Shown here piece after piece: positions 10,604 to 19,400 of a DNA stretch of 64,000 nucleotides. Under the pieces are notes generated by a model. It was not told the DNA's origin, made no database searches, and saw only the letters and a program-made list of their open reading frames with translations. The number at the start of each line of letters is the position of its first letter. Positions within the stretch are counted from its first letter, which is position 1. This DNA is from Verrucomicrobiota bacterium (GTDB taxonomy: Bacteria > Verrucomicrobiota > Verrucomicrobiia > JADLBR01): contig JAKQKQ010000259.1 in NCBI GenBank assembly GCA_029560585.1, positions 93,441 through 157,440 of the forward strand, in the 5' to 3' direction. A program made the translations under genes and the position numbers.

Positions 10604-11572
10604 ATGCCAAGAGATACGAGTGACCGTCGGGAGCGCGAGGTCGAGGAGACACCGATCGGCCTCGGCGCTGGGCGCACGAAGGGTGTGGGTCGAAGAGCGC
10701 GGGACATACCGGTCGATCTGGGGGTGACGATCCGGCGGCCTGCCAGGGTGGAGGGCGCGGCGACCCAGTCGGCAGAGACCGTGCCGGCGGCTGCGGAGGT
10801 GGTGCAGCCGACTGCGCCCTGGGCCGAGGTATTCCGGGTTGCCGAGCGGTGGGTTGGCACGGCGACCTCGCGGGGTGGGCTGTCGCTGATTCCGACCGTT
10901 CGCTCTTCTGCTGAGGGGTATTCGATCGTCGTGCGGGACGATTTCCGGATGGGGCGTTCGACCGACGAAGTGGACTTCGTGACGTGGTTTCTTCCGCGAT
11001 CACCGCGGAATGATGTCCTGACACGACGAATCAGTCGGGTGCACGCAAAGATCATGCTGGAGGGCGGGGAACTGTGGATATCGGATTGTGGGACGACGAA
11101 CGGGACGACGATGGAATCCGTGGCGGTCAAGGATCGTGTGGTGGTGCCATTGTCGAGACCCAGCGAGGTGATGTTGGCGGGGGAGTATCGTGTCATTGTG
11201 GATCCGCTACCGGTGCCGATTCTGGACCTTAGGATCGAGGGTTTATCGATTGGGCCGGAGAGCGCGCCGTGCGGGGCCGTGCGGTTTCATGCCGCAGAGG
11301 GTCTTGCGCCCGACCCGAAACCGGTCTGGTTGCTCCGGCAGACGGCATTTGGTCGTGGTCCTGGATGTGGGGTGCGGCTTCCAGATGAGAGTCTGGAGGA
11401 GTTGAGTGGTATCTTTTGCCTTATCGGGGGGGTTGTTTGGGTGGGGGTGGTGGCGACGGAATGCTGTGTGTTGGTGGATGGGACTCCTCTCGAACCAGGC
11501 GATCTTGCGCCGCTGAAAGGATACCGGTCGCTGAAAATTGGCCGGCTCGAGTTTAGGGTAGAGGCTTTGTGA
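10604..11572 (+). CDS. FHA domain protein (cytoplasmic, 322 aa)
   Basis: An FHA phosphothreonine-binding domain lies at about residues 105-200. FRMGRS holds the conserved Arg, ISRVHAKIM the Ser and His of the binding loop, and DCGTTNGT the Asn. The N-terminal 85 residues are charged and probably disordered. The C-terminal 110 residues look like a second, degenerate FHA-like sandwich (TAFGRGPGCGVRLPDESLEELSG, then DGTPLEPGDLAPLK), where the R-x-x-S/H pattern is only partly kept. It is coupled by a 4-bp GTGA overlap to the PrmA-like methyltransferase gene. No kinase is nearby, so the phosphoprotein partner is unknown. Confidence 0.8.
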   Translation: MPRDTSDRREREVEETPIGLGAGRTKGVGRRARDIPVDLGVTIRRPARVEGAATQSAETVPAAAEVVQPTAPWAEVFRVAERWVGTATSRGGLSLIPTVRSSAEGYSIVVRDDFRMGRSTDEVDFVTWFLPRSPRNDVLTRRISRVHAKIMLEGGELWISDCGTTNGTTMESVAVKDRVVVPLSRPSEVMLAGEYRVIVDPLPVPILDLRIEGLSIGPESAPCGAVRFHAAEGLAPDPKPVWLLRQTAFGRGPGCGVRLPDESLEELSGIFCLIGGVVWVGVVATECCVLVDGTPLEPGDLAPLKGYRSLKIGRLEFRVEAL

Positions 11573-12444
11573 GTTGGTGCGGGGCGAAGAGTGGGCGAAG
11601 GGCGGTGAGAGGATCGGGCGAGCTTGGGTCTGTGCTGGTCTGGCGGAAGTGGTTCACGCCGTTGGCGGCTGACGTGTGGGTTGCGGCTTGGGGGCGGAGG
11701 TTCGGGCAGCGGATGATCGTGACCCAGGAGGTGCATCGGTCGACCGTGCGGGTGGACGTGTATGCGCGGGGCGAATCTGGCGCCGCTCGGCTCAAGTCGC
11801 GATTCGGGGGGCGGGTGCTCCGGCTGACGCCTGCGGTTTGGTGGCGTCCCCAGGTGCCGCGCGCCATGCCCCTTCGGATCGGGCGGCGGCTTTTGGTGGT
11901 GGCCACGGAAAAGAAGGCCGCGGAGTGGCGGAGGCGTTATCCGCAGAGGGCCGTGGTCTCCATACCCGCAGGCCCCGCCTTTGGCACCGGCCAGCACGCG
12001 AGCACAAGGATGTGCCTGCGCGCGCTGTGCGATGCCTGGCCGTTTGGGTCCCTTTTGGACGCGGGCTGTGGCGCCGGCATCCTGGCTATTGCGGGGGCAA
12101 AGCTTGGGGCTCGGCGGGTGCAGGCTTTCGATTGCGACCCGGCGGCGGTGAGGGAGACGCGGGTGAACGCGCGTCGCAACGGCGTTCGATTTCTGGTGCG
12201 GCGGATGGATCTGGCATCGCTGGAGGCGAATCGTTTTGACGTCTTGGCGGCGAACATCCTCAGCGGTCCGCTGGTGGCGCATGCGGGGCGGCTACGCCGA
12301 TCGGTCAGGAGAGGCGGGCGGATGATCTTGTCGGGCATTCGGCCGAACCAGGAGGCGGAGATCGTTCGGGCGTTCGTTGGCTGTCGGCTCGTGGGACGGC
12401 GCAGCAGCGATGGGTGGGTGTGCCTTGTGATGAAGCGGCTGTGA
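11569..12444 (+). CDS. PrmA-like (ribosomal protein L11) methyltransferase
   Basis: Class I SAM-dependent methyltransferase of 291 residues, starting at GTG in a GTGA overlap with the FHA gene. The PrmA signature is present: the AFGTGQHAST loop near residue 145, then motif I as LLDAGCGAGILAIAGAKLGA, an acidic motif II (QAFDCDPAAV) and the NPPY-equivalent loop as AANIL. In PrmA the catalytic core follows an N-terminal substrate domain; here that domain (residues 1-95) is short and divergent, so trimethylation of L11 is likely but not certain. It could instead methylate another translation-related protein. Confidence 0.78.
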   Translation: MSWCGAKSGRRAVRGSGELGSVLVWRKWFTPLAADVWVAAWGRRFGQRMIVTQEVHRSTVRVDVYARGESGAARLKSRFGGRVLRLTPAVWWRPQVPRAMPLRIGRRLLVVATEKKAAEWRRRYPQRAVVSIPAGPAFGTGQHASTRMCLRALCDAWPFGSLLDAGCGAGILAIAGAKLGARRVQAFDCDPAAVRETRVNARRNGVRFLVRRMDLASLEANRFDVLAANILSGPLVAHAGRLRRSVRRGGRMILSGIRPNQEAEIVRAFVGCRLVGRRSSDGWVCLVMKRL

Positions 12445-12531
12445 CGAGCCGCGCCCGCGAACGGCGCCCGGAATTTTTGGCTAGCCTCGCCGCCGTCGCC
12501 CGAGGGCGCCGCATCATTCATGTGGAAACTT

Positions 12532-12594
12532 GACGCCCATTGCCGCCTGATACAGGCGGCCCACAAAACTTGTGGGGCGTCTCTGCGAGACGCC
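12532..12594. repeat. Cluster of three abutting hairpins with an alternative pairing
   Basis: Three perfect hairpins follow each other without spacers: GCCGCCTG-ATA-CAGGCGGC (12542-12560), CCACAA-AAC-TTGTGG (12561-12575) and GGCGTCT-CTGCG-AGACGCC (12576-12594). In addition GACGCCC at 12532-12538 can pair with GGGCGTC at 12575-12581, which would close the first two hairpins and exclude the third. The site lies between two convergent genes (stops at 12444 and 12633), so it may act as a bidirectional terminator or be a dispersed palindromic repeat. Confidence 0.6.
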
Positions 12595-12632
12595 AAACGC
12601 GTGCGAAGCTTCAGTTTGGCGCCGGGTGGCGG

Positions 12633-13202
12633 TCACTCGACCTGGAGTTTTGCGGGTCGGTATTGGCGCCATGCGTTGTAGGCGCTTTCGTAGATTTTGT
12701 CGGCCTGCTCTCGGGACTTGAGGCGGAATTCGATGGTATGGGCGTGGGTGGCTTCGGGATATTTCTTGATGACCTGATAGAGCAGGGCTTCGTTGCCGGT
12801 GGCGCCGGTGACCCGCTCGGCGCCCTCGCGGATCTTCTGTTGCATCTGGTCGAGGACGGATTGGCCGATGCCGCCGGGGGCGGAGGGGGTCACGGGTTCA
12901 GCGTAATAGAAGCGAGCTATGGCCGAGCCAAGCGGGCTGACGGTGACCTCGGTGACTTTGAGGCCGCCATCGACGAGGTACTCGTGCATGCTCACCGATG
13001 AGATCGTGCGGATGTCCACGGCGAACGCGCCGGTGGGAAGCTTGCATTCCCAGAGCGGGACTCGGCTGGGCGTCTCCTGCGTTTTGGGGGTGCCTTCGCT
13101 GGGTTGCGCGGGTTGACTGGGCCGGGTCTGCCCAAGGAGGTGTGGTGTGGCCAAGAGTGCGATGAGCGTGAGGGATCGAGGAAAGGCTTGACTGAGTTTC
13201 AT
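12633..13202 (-). CDS. Secreted protein of unknown function (189 aa)
   Basis: The ATG at 13202 follows a strong AGGAGG ribosome site on the minus strand. Residues 1-24 form a signal peptide (MKLSQAFPRSLTLIALLATP, cleaved near LLGQ). A proline/threonine-rich linker leads to a mature domain with the conserved-looking segment VDIRTISSVSMHEYLVDGG, then a strand-rich portion (VTEVTVSPLGSAIARFYY) and a C-terminal helix pair. I recognise no family. It faces the dtd operon from a short divergent gap of about 70 bp. Confidence 0.65.
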   Translation of the reverse strand: MKLSQAFPRSLTLIALLATPHLLGQTRPSQPAQPSEGTPKTQETPSRVPLWECKLPTGAFAVDIRTISSVSMHEYLVDGGLKVTEVTVSPLGSAIARFYYAEPVTPSAPGGIGQSVLDQMQQKIREGAERVTGATGNEALLYQVIKKYPEATHAHTIEFRLKSREQADKIYESAYNAWRQYRPAKLQVE

Positions 13203-13272
13203 GGGGGACTGTCACCTCCTACAGGGAAATCTTGCTTAGCGGCAGAGATCGGGCAAACGAAAAAGGGTTGGC

Positions 13273-13719
13273 ATGCGTGCGGTCATACAGCGGGTCTCCG
13301 ATGCCGAGGTGGTTGTGGGCGGCGAGGTGCTCGGCCGAATTGGCAGGGGTGTCGTCGTCCTGTTGGGCGTTGGGTTGGAGGATTCGGCTGAGGATGCCGC
13401 GTGGTTGGCAGACCGGATCGCCCGGGTGCGGATTTTTGATGGTGAGGACGGTGACGTTTCGCTTTTCGAGATCGGTGGGGAGGCGCTGGTGGTCAGCCAA
13501 TTCACCCTTCATGCGAGCACGAAGAAGGGGACCCGGCCCTCGTATCATCGTGCTGCGAGGCCGGAGGTGGCCGAACCGCTGTACGAGGGTTCTTGCGCGG
13601 AGCTTTCTGGCAAGTTGGGGAGGGCGGTTGCCAAGGGCCGGTTTGGAGCCATGATGGACGTTCGATTGTGCAACAATGGCCCGGTGACGCTTGTGATTGA
13701 CAGCCGCAGAAGGGATTGA
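13273..13719 (+). CDS. dtd: D-aminoacyl-tRNA deacylase
   Basis: The 148-residue length and start (MRAVIQRVSDAEVVV) are typical of Dtd. The two catalytic signatures that meet across the homodimer are present: SQFTLHAS near residue 78 and NNGPVTLVIDS close to the C-terminus, with the cross-subunit Gly-Pro pair. The enzyme hydrolyses D-amino acids, and glycine mischarged on tRNA-Ala, from tRNA. It is first in a run of plus-strand genes: the PEGA protein starts at the base after its stop, and ribonuclease R follows 22 bp later. Confidence 0.95.
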   Translation: MRAVIQRVSDAEVVVGGEVLGRIGRGVVVLLGVGLEDSAEDAAWLADRIARVRIFDGEDGDVSLFEIGGEALVVSQFTLHASTKKGTRPSYHRAARPEVAEPLYEGSCAELSGKLGRAVAKGRFGAMMDVRLCNNGPVTLVIDSRRRD

Positions 13720-15339
13720 GTGGATCGCTCGCTGGAAGACATGGAACCGAATGAACAGGGAGAAGTAGCGGGGCATGGAGAATTGCCTTCGGACGAATTG
13801 TCGGCGGCGGGTTTCGCGGTGCCGGCCGAGCCGGGGGCACTCGAGACCGGGGAACCGGGGCCGGCTGTCGAGGCGGCGGTTCCGCCGAAGGAGGTTGCGG
13901 CCGTGACCGAAGTCAGGCCTCCCCGCCGGAGGGGGGGGAGAATATGGGCTTTCATACTGACGGTCGCGTTTCTGGGAGGGCTGGGCACCGGGGCTTATTA
14001 TTATCTTGAGCAGCGGGCGCTGGAGATCCAGCGGATCCGTGCCGAAGAGGCGGCTCGGCTTGAAAAGGAGCGACTTGAGCGCGCGAGGGGATCCGTGCGG
14101 GTCATGTCCGAACCGGCGGGGGCCGAGATCGTTTGCGATGGCAAGCGGGCGGGCGTGACACCCGCGACCGTTGGAGACCTGAAGCTGGGGCGACACGAGT
14201 TCCGGCTGAGATGCGATGGGCATGAGGAGGCGACGGCCACGGCGGAGGTTCGCGAGAACGAGGTGACCAATCTCGGGAGCGTGCGGCTGAAGCGCTCGGT
14301 GGGGAGCGTGCAGATAAACACAGTTCCGGAAGGCGCCGAGTTCGTGTTCGAGCCGGCGGGGCAGTCGGCTGAGGTGCCGCGCCCGTCCGCGCCCGAAATA
14401 TCGGCGGTTGTGCCGCAGGTGCCCGCGGCGGCGCCCGTTGCCCCTTTGGATCTTCGAACACCGGTCGTGCCGAGCGGCGAAGGTTTTAGCCTTCGTGACC
14501 CCCGCATGGCGGCGATGCCAATGGCGGGGGGCGTGGGGCCTTCGGCCGGGGCGGAGATACCGCCGCCGGTTGCGGTGCCCGCGACGCCTTCCTCGACGAA
14601 CGGCCAGGGTCTGTACCATGGGAAGAGTCCCGCGCGGCTCGAGAATGTGCCGACCGGCCGCTATTCGCTGAAGGCGCAAAAGGGCTCGTGGGTGGTGCGG
14701 AGCGATGTGGAGGTTCTGCGAAACCAGCTGGTGTCGGTGTGTCCAGAGTTTCTGTTTGGGGCGGTGGTTATCACGTCGGATCCTCCCGGCGCATGGGTGA
14801 AGAAAGACGGCATCGCGCTGGGGCAGACGCCGCTACGGCTCGGCGAGGTGAAGCCCGGGCCCGCGACATTCACGCTTGAGATGGATGGGCACGAGCCCGC
14901 GACCGTTTCGGGAACGGTCGCCGCGGCCGAGGAGACGGCGCTCCAGGGGCAACTGCTGGCGATCGGCGAAATCGTGATTCTCACCGAACCGGCGGGCGCG
15001 ACGATTGCGGTTAACGGGCAGGTGATGGGTCAGTCGCCGCTGGCGATCCGCGGTACGTCGGGCAGCGTGCGGGTGAAACTGGCCCTCGCGGGGTATTTCG
15101 AGGAGGAGATGGCGCTTGAGATCAAAGGCGGCCAGCGCCAGGAGCAGCGGGTGACGCTGCAAAAGCCCTCAGGACACTCGCTGGGGATCCCCGTGCCCGG
15201 AAAGCCGGGATATGTGCGGAGCCCGTACAGCCCAAATTCGGGTTTGGTGGAAGTGCGTGACTTTGCGACGGGCCGGCCCTACGTCCGGGGCACCGAGGTG
15301 AAGTGTCCCTTTACCGGGCGGGTATTCTTGGTGCCGTAA
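13720..15339 (+). CDS. Membrane-anchored PEGA-domain protein
   Basis: The GTG at 13720 directly follows the dtd stop with AGAAGGG upstream; an ATG at 13741 (MEPNEQ) is a reasonable alternative. About 70 acidic cytoplasmic residues come before one membrane span (IWAFILTVAFLGGLGTGAYY). A short coiled coil follows, then at least four PEGA-type beta-sandwich repeats, each opening with a pattern such as SVRVMSEPAGAEIVCDG, VVITSDPPGAWVKKDG and EIVILTEPAGATIAVNG. A proline-rich insert (about residues 220-290) divides the first pair from the rest. The C-terminus ends in a small domain with a KCPFTG motif. PEGA proteins are thought to bind surface or polymer ligands. Confidence 0.8.
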   Translation: MDRSLEDMEPNEQGEVAGHGELPSDELSAAGFAVPAEPGALETGEPGPAVEAAVPPKEVAAVTEVRPPRRRGGRIWAFILTVAFLGGLGTGAYYYLEQRALEIQRIRAEEAARLEKERLERARGSVRVMSEPAGAEIVCDGKRAGVTPATVGDLKLGRHEFRLRCDGHEEATATAEVRENEVTNLGSVRLKRSVGSVQINTVPEGAEFVFEPAGQSAEVPRPSAPEISAVVPQVPAAAPVAPLDLRTPVVPSGEGFSLRDPRMAAMPMAGGVGPSAGAEIPPPVAVPATPSSTNGQGLYHGKSPARLENVPTGRYSLKAQKGSWVVRSDVEVLRNQLVSVCPEFLFGAVVITSDPPGAWVKKDGIALGQTPLRLGEVKPGPATFTLEMDGHEPATVSGTVAAAEETALQGQLLAIGEIVILTEPAGATIAVNGQVMGQSPLAIRGTSGSVRVKLALAGYFEEEMALEIKGGQRQEQRVTLQKPSGHSLGIPVPGKPGYVRSPYSPNSGLVEVRDFATGRPYVRGTEVKCPFTGRVFLVP

Positions 15340-15361
15340 GGCCATTGGGTGTTTTTGATTT

Positions 15362-17470
15362 ATGCGCGACGATCAGATCATGGGGGTCCTGAAGGCAGCG
15401 CGGGGGGCACCCCTCGACGTTCACGGGATCCGTTCGAAACTTGGGCTGAAGGCGAGCGAGTTGGAGTCGCTGAAGCTGGCGCTCCTCAGGCTCGAGGCGG
15501 CGGGGCGCATCGTGCTGGTGAAGGCGGATCAGTACGCCCTTCCGCGGCAGGCGGACATGGTGCCGGGCCGGCTCAGGGTGCACCGCACCGGATCGGCGCA
15601 CCTGGAGCCCGATGGGGTTGGCGAGGCGGAGGTGTTCGTACCGGCCGAGGCAACCGGGACAGCGATGCACGACGATCACGTGCTTGTGCGCATCGAACCG
15701 CCGGGGCGGGGCCGGCCACCGAGGCGCGGCCGGGAGGGGGAACGGCGGGGATCAGTGGTGCGAATCCTAGAGCGCGCGAACACGGAACTGGTGGGAACGC
15801 TCCGGCGGGGCAAGCAACTGTTTTTCGTGGAGCCCGATGATCCGAGGTTTCCGCATGACGTGTATCTGGCAGACTGCCGTCTGAGGAGCGGGGGCAAGGC
15901 CAACGTGGGCGACAAGGTGGTCGTGTCGCTATTGGAGTGGCACGATCGGCACAGGAATCCCGAGGGTGTTCTGACCGAGAGGATTGGGCGCGGGGGCGAT
16001 CCGGGGGTGGATGTCTTGGCGGTCATGCGCCAGCATAAGCTGCCGACGGATTTTCCTGGCGAGGTGGTCGAGGAGGCGCGGCGTTTCGGGCTGGATGTGG
16101 GCGGGGATGACCTCAGGGGACGACGGGATTGCCGGGGTCACGACGTGATCACGATCGATCCGCCGGACGCGAAGGATTTCGATGATGCGATCTGCGTGCG
16201 TCGGGAGGACGGGGGCGGCTGGCGGCTCTGGGTGCATATCGCGGACGTGTCCCATTACGTGAAGCCGGGTTCGGCGCTTGATCGGGAGGCGCGGCGGCGC
16301 GGAAATTCCACCTATCTGGTGGACCGGGTGATCCCGATGTTGCCGGAGGCCCTGAGCAACGAGCTGTGCTCGCTGAAGCCGCACGTGGATCGGCTCACGA
16401 AATGCGTGGAGTTCCGGCTCGACAAGATGTGCCGGGTGACGGGCGCGGAATTTTATCCGGCGGTGATTCGCTCGCGGCACCGGTTTGCCTACGGGGATGT
16501 CCTGGCCGTGATTCGGGGGCAGGCGAGGAGTCCCGTGGAGGGGATGATCCGGGACGCGCATTTCTTGGCGCAGCGTCTCCGCACCCAGCGGATGCGGGCG
16601 GGGGCTCTGGACCTGGACATGCCAGAGGTCAAGGTGTGGATCGATGAGCGCGGTCGGGTCAAGTCGATCGAGCGGGTGGAGTACGACGAGTCGCACCAGC
16701 TGATCGAGGAGTACATGCTGTTGGCGAACGAGGCGGTGGCGCGGCACCTGAAGCGCGGGGGGCGTGCGGCGGTGTACCGGATCCACGAGGACCCCGACGC
16801 GGAGCGCCTGGAGGAATATCGGGGGCAGGTGCGGGCGCACGGCATCGCGATCGGGGATCTTTCGCGGCGGGCCGAGGTCGTGAAGCTCCTGCAGAGATTG
16901 CGAGATCATCCGTGCGGGCAGGCACTGAGGATCGGGCTGCTGCGATCGCTGAAGCGGGCGCGCTACGCGCCGAAGCCGTTGGGGCACTACGGGCTGGCGA
17001 AGGCGGACTATACGCATTTCACTTCGCCCATACGCCGCTATGCCGATCTCATCGTGCACCGTGCCACGTTCGAGAAGGGCGGGCGAAGGCCATCGAGCCA
17101 AGATCTGGACGCGATCGCGGAGCACATCTCGGCGACGGAGCGCAACTCGGCCGAGGCCGAAATGGCGAGCCGAAAGCTCAAGCTCTTCACGTTTTTGCAG
17201 GAACAGCTGGATTCGGGTCACCCCCAGCGGTACGAGGGCATGGTGACGGAGGTGATACACATCGGGGCGTTTGTGGACGTGCCCGAACTTGGGCTGACGG
17301 GGCTGGTTCCGGTGTCGAGCATGGCGGACGACTATTACGTTTTTGATGCGGGACGGGCGCTGCTGCGGGGGCGCCGAACGCGTCGGACGATCGGCATGGG
17401 CGAGCGGGTCAAGGTCGAGGTGCTGCGGGTCGATTTTGGGAAGATGCAGGTGGATTTCCGCATGGCGTAG
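15362..17470 (+). CDS. rnr: Ribonuclease R (RNB family 3'-5' exoribonuclease)
   Basis: The 702-residue protein has the RNase R domain order: an N-terminal winged-helix segment (residues 1-60), cold-shock OB folds (65-230), the RNB catalytic domain (about 250-580) and a C-terminal S1 domain (about 620-700). The catalytic magnesium-binding motif is clear as TIDPPDAKDFDDAI. The segment GHYGLAKADYTHFTSPIRRY is the conserved C-terminal RNB signature. The S1 domain begins YEGMVTEVIHIGAFVDV. It is slightly shorter than E. coli RNase R because it lacks the long basic tail. It degrades structured RNA and takes part in rRNA and tmRNA quality control. Confidence 0.95.
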   Translation: MRDDQIMGVLKAARGAPLDVHGIRSKLGLKASELESLKLALLRLEAAGRIVLVKADQYALPRQADMVPGRLRVHRTGSAHLEPDGVGEAEVFVPAEATGTAMHDDHVLVRIEPPGRGRPPRRGREGERRGSVVRILERANTELVGTLRRGKQLFFVEPDDPRFPHDVYLADCRLRSGGKANVGDKVVVSLLEWHDRHRNPEGVLTERIGRGGDPGVDVLAVMRQHKLPTDFPGEVVEEARRFGLDVGGDDLRGRRDCRGHDVITIDPPDAKDFDDAICVRREDGGGWRLWVHIADVSHYVKPGSALDREARRRGNSTYLVDRVIPMLPEALSNELCSLKPHVDRLTKCVEFRLDKMCRVTGAEFYPAVIRSRHRFAYGDVLAVIRGQARSPVEGMIRDAHFLAQRLRTQRMRAGALDLDMPEVKVWIDERGRVKSIERVEYDESHQLIEEYMLLANEAVARHLKRGGRAAVYRIHEDPDAERLEEYRGQVRAHGIAIGDLSRRAEVVKLLQRLRDHPCGQALRIGLLRSLKRARYAPKPLGHYGLAKADYTHFTSPIRRYADLIVHRATFEKGGRRPSSQDLDAIAEHISATERNSAEAEMASRKLKLFTFLQEQLDSGHPQRYEGMVTEVIHIGAFVDVPELGLTGLVPVSSMADDYYVFDAGRALLRGRRTRRTIGMGERVKVEVLRVDFGKMQVDFRMA

Positions 17471-17529
17471 GTCACGTCGGAAGGGGTGGGATTCGTTACG
17501 GCTGAGAGCCTGTCGCTGGAGGCGAAAGA

Positions 17530-18456
17530 GTGAGAGGCGGTGACTTGGGGGTGGGGTGGTGCTGTGTTGCGCTGATCGCCGTGCCGTGGGTCGCGGCGTC
17601 GTCCGCGGATGACGTGGGCGGGAGGTTATTCCAGGCGTGGGAGGTGCCGATATCGAATCGTGTGGAAGTGTGCGTGCCGGGGGATGTGGCCGATGTGGGC
17701 GGGGCACTGGAGGGCATCGCGCGGTGGACGATCTCCGCGTCATCGTGGGTGACGATCCGGCTAGGACCGGGCGTGTACGAGCAAAAGGGGCGGCTGACGG
17801 TCCACCATCCCTTCGGGGCACGCCTGGCGATCATGGGGATGGAGCGCGTGGGTGAGGCGAGCGTGTTGCGATGGGCGAGGGAGGTCGATGGGATATACGT
17901 TGGCCAGAATCACGTGTTGGGCGGTTTGGACTGTCTGAGGATGGAACATGTGTTGCGGAAGGCGCGTGGGCATGGCTCGGGTGTGTTGGCAGACGAGGGG
18001 GGACACATTCATTGCGGCTCGAACTTGGTGGTGGTGGGTTTCTACTATGGTTTCACGGCGCGGCGGAATGGGACGATCCGCTGTCAGGGCGCTGTTGTGG
18101 AGGATTCGGGGGACGCGGGATATTTCGCCTACATGGGGGGCCACATCGATGCCTGTCGGTCGCGGTCTAAGGGTGCCGACGATAGTGGGGTGGGCCTAGG
18201 ATCGGGTTACGTGGCGGAGTACGGTGGTTCGATCGATGCGGGCGAGGCCGTGGCCGAGGGGTGTTTCTTGGCCGGGTTTCAGGCGCTATCGGGGGGAACG
18301 ATTCGCGCGGAGCGCAGTGAGGCCCGCCGCAACCGTGGCGGGGGATATCGCGTGCGGGACGGGGGAGTGATCGTGGCACACGGCTACCGCGCCACCGACA
18401 ACGCTGGCGGCGCGGTGGTCAACCCGTTTGGTGACGGGGTGTTTGTTGAGCGGTGA
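17530..18456 (+). CDS. Secreted right-handed beta-helix-like protein
   Basis: A GTG start at 17530 is supported by GGAGG about 9 bases upstream and gives a signal peptide (VGWCCVALIAVPWVAASS). After that the sequence turns into short repeating strands with Gly and small polar residues at the turns: GGHIHCGSNLVVVGF, GGHIDACRSRSKGADDSG, GGSIDAGEAVAEGCF, GGTIRAERSEARRNRGGG and GGVIVAHGYRATDN. This is the pattern of a parallel beta-helix (pectate-lyase-like fold). No catalytic Asp or Lys set can be picked out, so it may bind rather than cleave polysaccharide. It is last in the dtd-PEGA-rnr run. Confidence 0.65.
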   Translation: MRGGDLGVGWCCVALIAVPWVAASSADDVGGRLFQAWEVPISNRVEVCVPGDVADVGGALEGIARWTISASSWVTIRLGPGVYEQKGRLTVHHPFGARLAIMGMERVGEASVLRWAREVDGIYVGQNHVLGGLDCLRMEHVLRKARGHGSGVLADEGGHIHCGSNLVVVGFYYGFTARRNGTIRCQGAVVEDSGDAGYFAYMGGHIDACRSRSKGADDSGVGLGSGYVAEYGGSIDAGEAVAEGCFLAGFQALSGGTIRAERSEARRNRGGGYRVRDGGVIVAHGYRATDNAGGAVVNPFGDGVFVER

Positions 18457-18462
18457 GCTCTT

Positions 18463-18939
18463 TCAGAGTCCCTTCAGGGAAGCCTGGATCTTCGAGAAGT
18501 CCGGGAGCTCCTTAGGTGTAGGAGTTTGCTCCGCGTATCGGATAATGCCCTGCTTGTCGATGACGAAGGCGGCGCGGGCCGCTGTGGAACCGAAGCCGAG
18601 GAGGTCGTCGAGCAGGACGCCATAGGCGGCGGCCGTCTTCTTGTTGAGGTCGCTGAGCAGGGGGATGCGGATTTTTTCCTTCTGTGCCCAGGCCTCTTGT
18701 GCGAATGGGCTGTCCACGCTGATGCCGTAGACGGTCGCGCTGAGGTCCTCATAGGCCTTGATGCCCTGGGAAATCTCGCACATCTCATTGGTGCAAACGC
18801 TGGTGAAGGCGAGCGGGAAGAAGAGCAAGACCGTGTTTCTCTTGCCGAAGTTGTCGCTGAGCTTGATTTCCTTAACGCCTTCGGCGTCCTTGGATTTAAG
18901 CGCAAAATCGGGTGCTTTAGTTCCTACGGCGATGGCCAT
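18463..18939 (-). CDS. Peroxiredoxin (AhpC/TSA family, AhpE or BCP-like)
   Basis: 158-residue thioredoxin-fold peroxidase. The peroxidatic site is visible as FPLAFTSVC with Cys49, preceded by the catalytic Thr in the P-x-x-x-T-x-x-C motif; a second Cys five residues on (Cys54, NEMCEI) may be the resolving residue, as in atypical 2-Cys or BCP-type enzymes. The conserved Arg is in the STAARAAFVID segment. AAGGAGG sits 6 bases before the ATG, a strong ribosome site, consistent with high expression. It reduces H2O2 or alkyl hydroperoxides using a thiol partner not encoded nearby. It converges on the beta-helix gene. Confidence 0.9.
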   Translation of the reverse strand: MAIAVGTKAPDFALKSKDAEGVKEIKLSDNFGKRNTVLLFFPLAFTSVCTNEMCEISQGIKAYEDLSATVYGISVDSPFAQEAWAQKEKIRIPLLSDLNKKTAAAYGVLLDDLLGFGSTAARAAFVIDKQGIIRYAEQTPTPKELPDFSKIQASLKGL

Positions 18940-19067
18940 GGTGGACCTCCTTCTTGGTTAGTAGTGGGAATTTTGGCGCATCCCGAGCGAGCCGCAAGTC
19001 GAATTCGTGGTAGGAACGCCATGGTGCGTTCGTGGTGCTAAACCAGAAAGGACTCGGGATATCCCGC

Positions 19068-19295
19068 TAGCCCGGATATTTCACAGCCTGTTGGCTGTGA
19101 AATATCCGGGCTCTGGGAAAATCGCGCCATGAAAGCCATTTATTGGGAGAGGTCAGGCAAAGTCTGGGATTTTCCGTAGTCGCACAGTGTGGTTCGCGGA
19201 TCGGTGGCCCCAGACCGTCCAAAATCGCGTTTTTCGGAGCGCGGTTTTCCTTTGAGCCTGCATGTTTCACGCGGAAGCGTGAAACATGCAGGCTA
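19068..19295. repeat. 228-bp structured repeat element, copy 1
   Basis: The element starts TAGCCCGG and ends GGCTA. Its left end is a perfect 20-bp stem with a TGTT loop (19069-19112). Its right end is a perfect 18-bp stem with a GGAA loop (19255-19294). An internal hairpin of 12 pairs, including G-T pairs, with a TTCG loop lies at 19221-19248. A second copy of exactly the same length is at 52414-52641; by hand count the two differ at roughly one position in eight or nine. No convincing reading frame is shared by the copies. It fills most of the gap between the peroxiredoxin gene and the next gene. Confidence 0.85.
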
Positions 19296-19400
19296 AGCCC
19301 CGCCCTGTGCCCGCGAACACCGCCTGGAGTTTCTGCCTACTTCTGGCGGAGGTTCGCGAATCGTCCGCGGGCCCACCGAGACGCGACAGCGGGGTCTGGC
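19296..19400. other. Spacer after repeat copy 1
   Basis: Around 105 bp between the right hairpin of the repeat and the stop codon of the minus-strand coiled-coil gene. I see no gene, repeat or obvious terminator here other than the repeat's own right-hand hairpin. Confidence 0.3.

Noticed and set aside
15929..17821. 630-codon minus-strand frame over rnr.
   Set aside because: Arginine, proline and histidine-rich antisense shadow; no family-like segments.
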